From assembly GCF_008973825.1 (NCBI RefSeq), contig NZ_WCHR01000016.1:62001-126000 (forward strand): a DNA stretch of 64,000 nt, in the 5' to 3' direction. The notes under the pieces are model-generated. The model was not told the origin of the DNA, did no database searches, and saw only the letters and a program-made list of their open reading frames with translations. Below are positions 59,458 through 64,000 of the stretch, one piece after another. The position numbers were made by a program, and so were the translations under genes. The stretch's first letter is position 1. Each line of letters begins with the position of its first letter. Origin of the DNA: Gemmobacter serpentinus. GTDB lineage: Bacteria; Pseudomonadota; Alphaproteobacteria; Rhodobacterales; Rhodobacteraceae.

Positions 59458-60705
59458 TCAGATCAGAAACTCGGCCAAAGCCTCGTCCCCGGTGATATCG
59501 CGATATGTAAAGCCTGCCTGATCCAGCCGCGCGGTCAGGTGGGTGAATTGCGCGGCCTGACGTGTTTCGATCCCGATCAGGATGGAACCAAAGTTGCGCG
59601 CGGATTTCTTCAGATACTCGAACCGGGTAATGTCATCCTCTGGCCCCAGCATGTTCAGAAATTCGCGCAGCGCCCCGGGTCGCTGCGGCATCCGCAGGAT
59701 GAAATACTTCTTGAGCCCGGAATAGCGCTGCGCCCGTTCCTTCACCTCGGGCAAGCGTTCGAAATCGAAGTTGCCACCAGAGGTCACACAGACCACCGTC
59801 TTGCCCTTGATGCTGTCAGCCAGCACCGGCAGCACATCGACCGACATCGCCCCGGCCGGTTCCAGAACGATGCCTTCGACATTCAGCATCTCCAGCATGG
59901 TGATGCAGATGCGATCCTCGGGCGCCAACAGAACCTGCGCAGGATCGGCCCATTTCAGGGCGTCAAAGGTCCGCCCCCCCAGCCGTGCCACCGCCGCACC
60001 GTCCACAAAGCTGTTGACCCTTGGCAGGGTCACCGGCTCACCCGCCTGCAATGCAGCGGTCAGGCTTGCGCCCCCCAACGGCTCCACAAAGCGGAAATCG
60101 GTCTGCGGCGCGACCTCGCGCAGATAGCGCGTGACGCCGGAGGCCAGCCCACCGCCGCCCACCGGCAGGATCACCAGATCCGGTGCGCTGCCCAGCTGAT
60201 CGAACATCTCGACCGCGACGCTCGCCTGTCCCTCGATCACATCGCCATCATCGAAGGGAGACAGGAAATGCGCGCCCATCTCGCGGCAATAGGTCTGGCT
60301 GGCGGCCAGGGTCTGGTCGAAATAGTCGCCGGTCAGCACGATTTCGACCGCGCCCCCCCCGAAGGTGCGGGTCTTGTCGATCTTCTGCTGCGGCGTGGTG
60401 ACCGGCATGAAGATCGTGCCCTTCACCCCGAAATGCCGACACGCATAAGCCACGCCCTGGGCATGATTGCCGGCACTTGCACAGACGAACTGACGCTGTT
60501 CGGGTGCGGCCTCGCGCACCTTGCGCATGGCGTTGAAGGCCCCGCGCAGCTTGTAGCTGCGCACCGGCGTCAGATCCTCGCGCTTGAGGTAAATCTCGGC
60601 TCCATAGCGCGCCGACAGATGGTCGTTGCGCTGCAAGGGGGTGGGATCAAACAGGTCGCGCAGGGCTGCCGTGGTGAGGCGGGCGTTGTTGACAAAATCG
60701 GTCAT
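59458..60705 (-). CDS. ilvA: Threonine dehydratase (threonine ammonia-lyase)
   Basis: The PLP enzyme deaminates threonine to 2-oxobutanoate, the first step of isoleucine synthesis. The 415-residue protein has SYKLRGAFNAM with the PLP lysine, VCASAGNHAQGVAYA, the phosphate-binding LPVGGGGLASGV loop, and one C-terminal ACT-like regulatory domain (about 330-415). This is the shorter form with a single regulatory domain. The stop meets the end of the Hpt gene with no gap. Confidence 0.92.
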   Translation of the reverse strand: MTDFVNNARLTTAALRDLFDPTPLQRNDHLSARYGAEIYLKREDLTPVRSYKLRGAFNAMRKVREAAPEQRQFVCASAGNHAQGVAYACRHFGVKGTIFMPVTTPQQKIDKTRTFGGGAVEIVLTGDYFDQTLAASQTYCREMGAHFLSPFDDGDVIEGQASVAVEMFDQLGSAPDLVILPVGGGGLASGVTRYLREVAPQTDFRFVEPLGGASLTAALQAGEPVTLPRVNSFVDGAAVARLGGRTFDALKWADPAQVLLAPEDRICITMLEMLNVEGIVLEPAGAMSVDVLPVLADSIKGKTVVCVTSGGNFDFERLPEVKERAQRYSGLKKYFILRMPQRPGALREFLNMLGPEDDITRFEYLKKSARNFGSILIGIETRQAAQFTHLTARLDQAGFTYRDITGDEALAEFLI

Positions 60706-60741
60706 GCACAGGGTTTGCCGCGCCTGACAGGAATTGGCAAG

Positions 60742-61491
60742 TCAGACCAGCGGCCGTTTCTCGATGTAATGGCCATAAAGCGTGGTCAGGATCGAGGCCG
60801 AGACCATCAGTTGCACCCAGCCCGTCGCCAATTCCCACAGCATTGCGATCATGGACCCCGGAGACATCAGCGACAGCGGCGTGCTGAGCACGATGCCGAT
60901 CAGCCCGGTGAAGAAGGCAAGGATCAGCACGGTCTGGGTTTCGCCAGTGGTCGCGACCCAGCCATCGGCAAAGCCGGTCTTGCGGTTCAGCGCCACACCC
61001 GGCAGCGCCGTGCTGAGGCGATACAGCACCGCAAAGGCCGCAACGATCGTGATCAGCATCGCAAGCCAGGCAGCGACGGGTTGCTGCCCCAGCGTGGACA
61101 CCAGAAGGATGCTCGCCGCAATGAAGACCACAGCGGCCAGTGCCACCACAACCAGCCCGATCAGCAGCGACCAGGCCCCATAATCGGCAATCCGCGCCAG
61201 ATTGAAAGCGGGGATATAGCCATTCGGACGTTCGCCCAGCAGCACGAAGCGATGCCACGAAACCGCAATCCAGAGGGTGCAGACCAGCATCACCAGCACG
61301 ACCACCAGAACGGCCAGCGCGCGGTCGGGCGTGATGTCGGTCGCGGTCGGGTCGATGCTGCCGGGCGTCACGCCCAATCCGACCGCCACCGCCAGTTGCA
61401 CGAGATACAGCAGGCCCGAGACATGCAATGCCTCCGGCAAGTTGCCGAAAACCTGCCGGATCGAATGGACGAAAATTGCCCAGGCCTTCAT
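60742..61491 (-). CDS. Polytopic membrane protein, function unknown
   Basis: The 249-residue protein has about six hydrophobic segments (for example ALAVLVVVLVMLVCTLWIAV and LLIGLVVVALAAVVFIAASI) with an amphipathic N terminus that begins KAWAIFVHSIRQVFGNLPEA. No named motif is recognised. It sits between argG and ilvA, upstream of ilvA on the same strand by 36 bases, so the two may be co-transcribed. Confidence 0.65.
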   Translation of the reverse strand: MKAWAIFVHSIRQVFGNLPEALHVSGLLYLVQLAVAVGLGVTPGSIDPTATDITPDRALAVLVVVLVMLVCTLWIAVSWHRFVLLGERPNGYIPAFNLARIADYGAWSLLIGLVVVALAAVVFIAASILLVSTLGQQPVAAWLAMLITIVAAFAVLYRLSTALPGVALNRKTGFADGWVATTGETQTVLILAFFTGLIGIVLSTPLSLMSPGSMIAMLWELATGWVQLMVSASILTTLYGHYIEKRPLV

Positions 61492-61613
61492 CTGTCACTC
61501 CTTCCGCGTCTGGCGTCACTCAAGTCAGAGCCTCACGCCCCTGTCAACCTGTGGCACCGCTTGCTCTTGCGGGGATTTCCCTTTAATCGCAGGCAAAACC
61601 GATGGAGCGGCCC

Positions 61614-62843
61614 ATGTCCAAGCCCAAGAAAGTCGTGCTCGCCTATTCCGGCGGCCTTGATACCTCGATCATCCTGAAATGGCTTCAGACCGAATATGGC
61701 TGCGAAGTCATCACCTTTACGGCCGATCTGGGTCAGGGCGAAGAGTTGGAACCGGCCCGCGCCAAGGCCGAGTTGATGGGCATCAAGCCCGAGAATATCC
61801 ATATCGTCGATGTGCGCGAGGAATTCGTGCGCGATTTCGTCTTCCCGATGTTCCGCGCCAATGCGGTTTATGAGGGGCTCTATCTTCTCGGCACCTCTAT
61901 CGCGCGGCCGCTGATCTCCAAACATCTGGTGGAGATTGCACAGCGCCACGGCGCTGACGCTGTAGCGCATGGCGCAACCGGCAAGGGCAATGATCAGGTC
62001 CGGTTCGAGCTGTCTGCGCTGGCACTGGACCCGTCGATCCATGTGATTGCGCCGTGGCGCGAATGGGATCTGACCTCGCGCACCAAACTTCTGGAATTTG
62101 CCGAGGCAAACCAGATCCCGATCGCCAAGAACAAGCGCGGTGAGGCACCTTTCTCGGTTGATGCCAATCTCCTGCACACCTCGTCCGAGGGCACCGTGCT
62201 GGAAGATCCGGCGATCGAGGCCCCCGATTACGTTGCCCAACGCATCGTTGCGGTGGAGGATGCCCCGAACGAGCCCGAATTCATCGAAGTCACTTTCGAG
62301 AAGGGGGATGCAGTCGCAATCAACGGCGAGGCGCTGTCGCCCGCCACGATGCTGACGCGCCTGAACGAATATGGCGCCAAGCACGGCATCGGCCTGCTGG
62401 ATTTCGTCGAGAACCGCTTTGTTGGCATGAAGTCGCGCGGCGTCTATGAAACCCCCGGCGGCACCATTCTGCTGGAAGCGCATCGCGGCATCGAACAGAT
62501 CACGCTGGATAGCGGGGCGGGTCACCTGAAGGATTCGATCATGCCGCGCTATGCGGAACTGATCTATAACGGCTTCTGGTTCAGCCCCGAGCGCGAGGCG
62601 CTGCAAGCCCTTATCGACAAGACGCAGGAACATGTCACCGGCACCGTGAAGCTGAAACTTTACAAGGGTGTGGCCCGCACCGTGGCGCGTTGGTCGGATC
62701 ATTCGCTTTACAGCGAAAAGCATGTGACCTTCGAGGAAGATGCAGGTGCCTATGATCAGAAAGACGCCGCAGGCTTCATCCGCCTGAACGCGCTGCGCCT
62801 GAAGCTGATCGCGACGCGCAATGCCCGCGTGGCCAAGAAATAA
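61614..62843 (+). CDS. argG: Argininosuccinate synthase
   Basis: The enzyme joins citrulline and aspartate in arginine synthesis. The 409-residue protein shows the ATP-binding [36 protein letters not shown] and [19 protein letters not shown] at 61614 follows GGAG by six bases; the ATG at 61602 lies inside that site. The typical ending [13 protein letters not shown] is complete. A terminator follows. Confidence 0.96.
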   Translation: MSKPKKVVLAYSGGLDTSIILKWLQTEYGCEVITFTADLGQGEELEPARAKAELMGIKPENIHIVDVREEFVRDFVFPMFRANAVYEGLYLLGTSIARPLISKHLVEIAQRHGADAVAHGATGKGNDQVRFELSALALDPSIHVIAPWREWDLTSRTKLLEFAEANQIPIAKNKRGEAPFSVDANLLHTSSEGTVLEDPAIEAPDYVAQRIVAVEDAPNEPEFIEVTFEKGDAVAINGEALSPATMLTRLNEYGAKHGIGLLDFVENRFVGMKSRGVYETPGGTILLEAHRGIEQITLDSGAGHLKDSIMPRYAELIYNGFWFSPEREALQALIDKTQEHVTGTVKLKLYKGVARTVARWSDHSLYSEKHVTFEEDAGAYDQKDAAGFIRLNALRLKLIATRNARVAKK

Positions 62844-62871
62844 GCAAGGCACGGCCTTGATGTGATGACAG

Positions 62872-62896
62872 GGTCGCCCTTCGGGGCGGCCTTTTT
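62872..62896 (+). terminator. Intrinsic terminator of argG
   Basis: GGTCGCCC pairs with GGGCGGCC (one G-T pair) around a TTCG tetraloop, followed by five Ts, 28 bases after the argG stop. Confidence 0.9.
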
Positions 62897-62991
62897 CACA
62901 TGACGCAACGGCGCATCTGCGGCTGACGCGACGACCGGATTGCCCCGCGGGAAGCTCCCCCGCTAGCTGGTGAAAACCGGAAAGGGGCTTT

Positions 62992-63270
62992 ATGGAACAG
63001 ATCGCCGCAGATATCCGCAAGGTGCTGGAAAGCCGCAGCTTCAGTGGAAGCCTGAAATTTGATTGCGGCGCAGAGGGTGTGATCGTGCTGGCGAATGGCA
63101 CAGCCTCCACCGCCGATCGGGAGGCCGATTGTACGCTGCGCCTCAGCCGCGACAATCTTGTCAGCCTGCTGAAAGGCAAACTCAACCCGATGATGGCGCT
63201 GGCCACCGGCAAGCTGAAGCTCAGTGGCAACCCGGCTGTGGCGATGGGTCTGGTGAAACTGCTGGGGTGA
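62992..63270 (+). CDS. SCP2 sterol-binding family protein
   Basis: The 92-residue protein is a bare SCP2 domain with SLKFDCGAEGVIVL, DCTLRLSRDNLVSLLKGKLN and a C-terminal SGNPAVAMGLVKLLG. Such proteins bind lipids in a hydrophobic tunnel; the ligand is unknown. The gene is 148 bases downstream of argG with its own leader, after the argG terminator, and its stop touches the stop of the next, convergent gene with no gap. Confidence 0.88.
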   Translation: MEQIAADIRKVLESRSFSGSLKFDCGAEGVIVLANGTASTADREADCTLRLSRDNLVSLLKGKLNPMMALATGKLKLSGNPAVAMGLVKLLG

Positions 63271-63576
63271 TCAGAGTTTCGGGCCACGCGCCTGCAGGCG
63301 GCGCAGATTGGCGCGGGTGCGGCGGCGCACGGGTTGGAGCGCCGCCAGCGCGACCGCCCCGCCATCACGCCCCCGCAACATCGCGGTGCTGGCCAGGGCC
63401 GCCGATTGCATCACGGCCTCGGTCTTTTCCTGCACCATGCGCAGCGTTTCACCCGGTGTCACATTCCACAGCCCGGCCATGCCCCATAGGCGCATGGCAA
63501 TGACCATCTGCGCCTCGGCAATCATCACCCCTGTCTGCGTTGACAGTCGGGCCGCTTGAAAGGGGGTCACGAACAT
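63271..63576 (-). CDS. Small alanine-rich protein, antifreeze-like or phasin-like
   Basis: The 101-residue product is helical, with many Ala, Met, Gln and Arg residues: FVTPFQAARLSTQTGVMIAE, LWNVTPGETLRMVQEKTEA and a basic tail RRRTRANLRRLQARG. Similar proteins in Rhodobacterales are sometimes labelled antifreeze type I; a phasin-like or nucleic-acid-binding role is possible. The ATG at 63576 follows AGGTGA; a GTG three codons earlier is also open. It is convergent with the SCP2 gene, with no gap. Confidence 0.6.
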   Translation of the reverse strand: MFVTPFQAARLSTQTGVMIAEAQMVIAMRLWGMAGLWNVTPGETLRMVQEKTEAVMQSAALASTAMLRGRDGGAVALAALQPVRRRTRANLRRLQARGPKL

Positions 63577-63658
63577 TCTGGTCACCTGTCGCCGATCTCA
63601 AGCGGTGACCATGACAGGCGAATGACAGCTTACAAGGCTGACGTAGGGTTAACTCAAC

Positions 63659-63690
63659 CAAAGTCGTAGAACGGCAAAGTCGCAGAGCGG
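63659..63690. repeat. 16-bp tandem repeat next to the ureG stop
   Basis: CAAAGTCGTAGAACGG (63659-63674) is followed at once by CAAAGTCGCAGAGCGG (63675-63690), two copies with two differences. The ureG stop codon starts at the next base, so the repeat lies directly downstream of ureG on the minus strand. Confidence 0.75.
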
Positions 63691-64000
63691 CTAGGCCAGG
63701 CGCAACCCGCCCTCATGTTCCAGAAATCTCGTGATGTCCTCGATACCTTGCCCATGGCGCAACCGCGCCATGACATAAGGTCGCGCCCCACGCGCATGAC
63801 GCGTATCCGCTTCCAGCACATCCAGATCCACCCCGACATGCGGTGCCAGATCGGTCTTGTTCACCACCAGAAGGTCCGAACGCGCCAAACCCGGCCCACG
63901 TTTGCGCGGAATGTCCTGCCCCGCCGCCGTGTCGATGACATAGATCGTGAGGTCGGCCAGTTCGGGCGAGAAGGTCGCCGCCAGATTGTCACCGCCGGAC
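63691..64000 (-). CDS. ureG: Urease accessory GTPase UreG, C-terminal part (partial)
   Basis: The visible 102 residues run from a strand [19 protein letters not shown], through [20 protein letters not shown] with the NKTD guanine-specificity motif, to [20 protein letters not shown] and a short C-terminal end EHEGGLRLA. UreG hydrolyses GTP while nickel is loaded into urease. The P-loop and start are beyond the window edge. Other urease genes should follow upstream (to the right). Confidence 0.9.
   Translation of the reverse strand, partial: SGGDNLAATFSPELADLTIYVIDTAAGQDIPRKRGPGLARSDLLVVNKTDLAPHVGVDLDVLEADTRHARGARPYVMARLRHGQGIEDITRFLEHEGGLRLA

Noticed and set aside
1-64000. tRNA, rRNA, CRISPR array, insertion sequence or prophage
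   Set aside because: No tRNA-like cloverleaf arms, regular repeat-spacer array, transposase or integrase motif was seen while reading both strands.

Overview
The window reads as chromosome of a high-GC alphaproteobacterium, most likely a member of the Rhodobacterales (Paracoccus/Rhodobacter-like). The evidence is the FlaF-FlbT-DUF1217 flagellar module, ATGA-coupled operons, the SCP2, HslO and NDUFAF5-like genes in typical roduobacterial form, and very tight gene packing. No rRNA, tRNA, insertion sequence, phage or CRISPR structure was recognised. Gene names come from reading motifs, not from database searches.

Bases 1-10.7 kb hold one envelope polysaccharide region: the end of a probable tyrosine autokinase and its Wzz/GumC-type partner, a phosphoglycosyl transferase, a small membrane protein, a Wzx-type flippase, three glycosyltransferases, and two related SGNH-hydrolase-like genes. 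The second of these is fused to a clan GH-A-like glycosidase domain. Bases 10.8-12.9 kb carry a TSUP permease, a GNAT acetyltransferase and serB in one overlapping minus-strand unit.

Bases 13.1-27.0 kb are a flagellar island: fliC, flaF, flbT and a DUF1217 gene; fliI divergent from flgB-flgC-fliE-fliQ-flgF-flgG-flgA-flgH-fliL; and, on the minus strand, a SltF-like muramidase, flhA, fliR, flhB and a FliJ-like gene, each overlapping the next by ATGA. The remaining flagellar genes (fliF, G, M, N, P, motors, hook) are not in the window.

After an isolated xylB come tamA-tamB (outer-membrane protein translocation), then a second polysaccharide block (34.5-43.4 kb). A minus-strand run of epimerase, phosphoglycosyl transferase, CapD/FlaA1-type dehydratase, YjbH, YjbF, a GfcA/YjbE-like small protein and YihY is transcribed away from a Wza-type export lipoprotein. 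Together with the left block this supplies most parts of a Wzx/Wzy-type exopolysaccharide or group-4-capsule-like pathway; a Wzy polymerase is not seen here.

The right third (43.4-64 kb) is mainly housekeeping: MarR regulator, glutaredoxin, comF, methyltransferase, hemH, two L,D-transpeptidases with a CAP lipoprotein, RumA-type rRNA methylase, two half-size ABC exporters, cca, two NUDIX genes, hslO, a response-regulator phosphatase divergent from an orphan Hpt, ilvA, argG, an SCP2 protein and the C-terminal half of ureG at the edge.

The items most worth following up are the pair of in-frame adjacent SGNH paralogues, the GfcA/YjbE-like locus and its second small paralogue beside hemH, the exact 297-bp internal repeats in tamB, and several perfect inverted repeats in divergent promoter regions.
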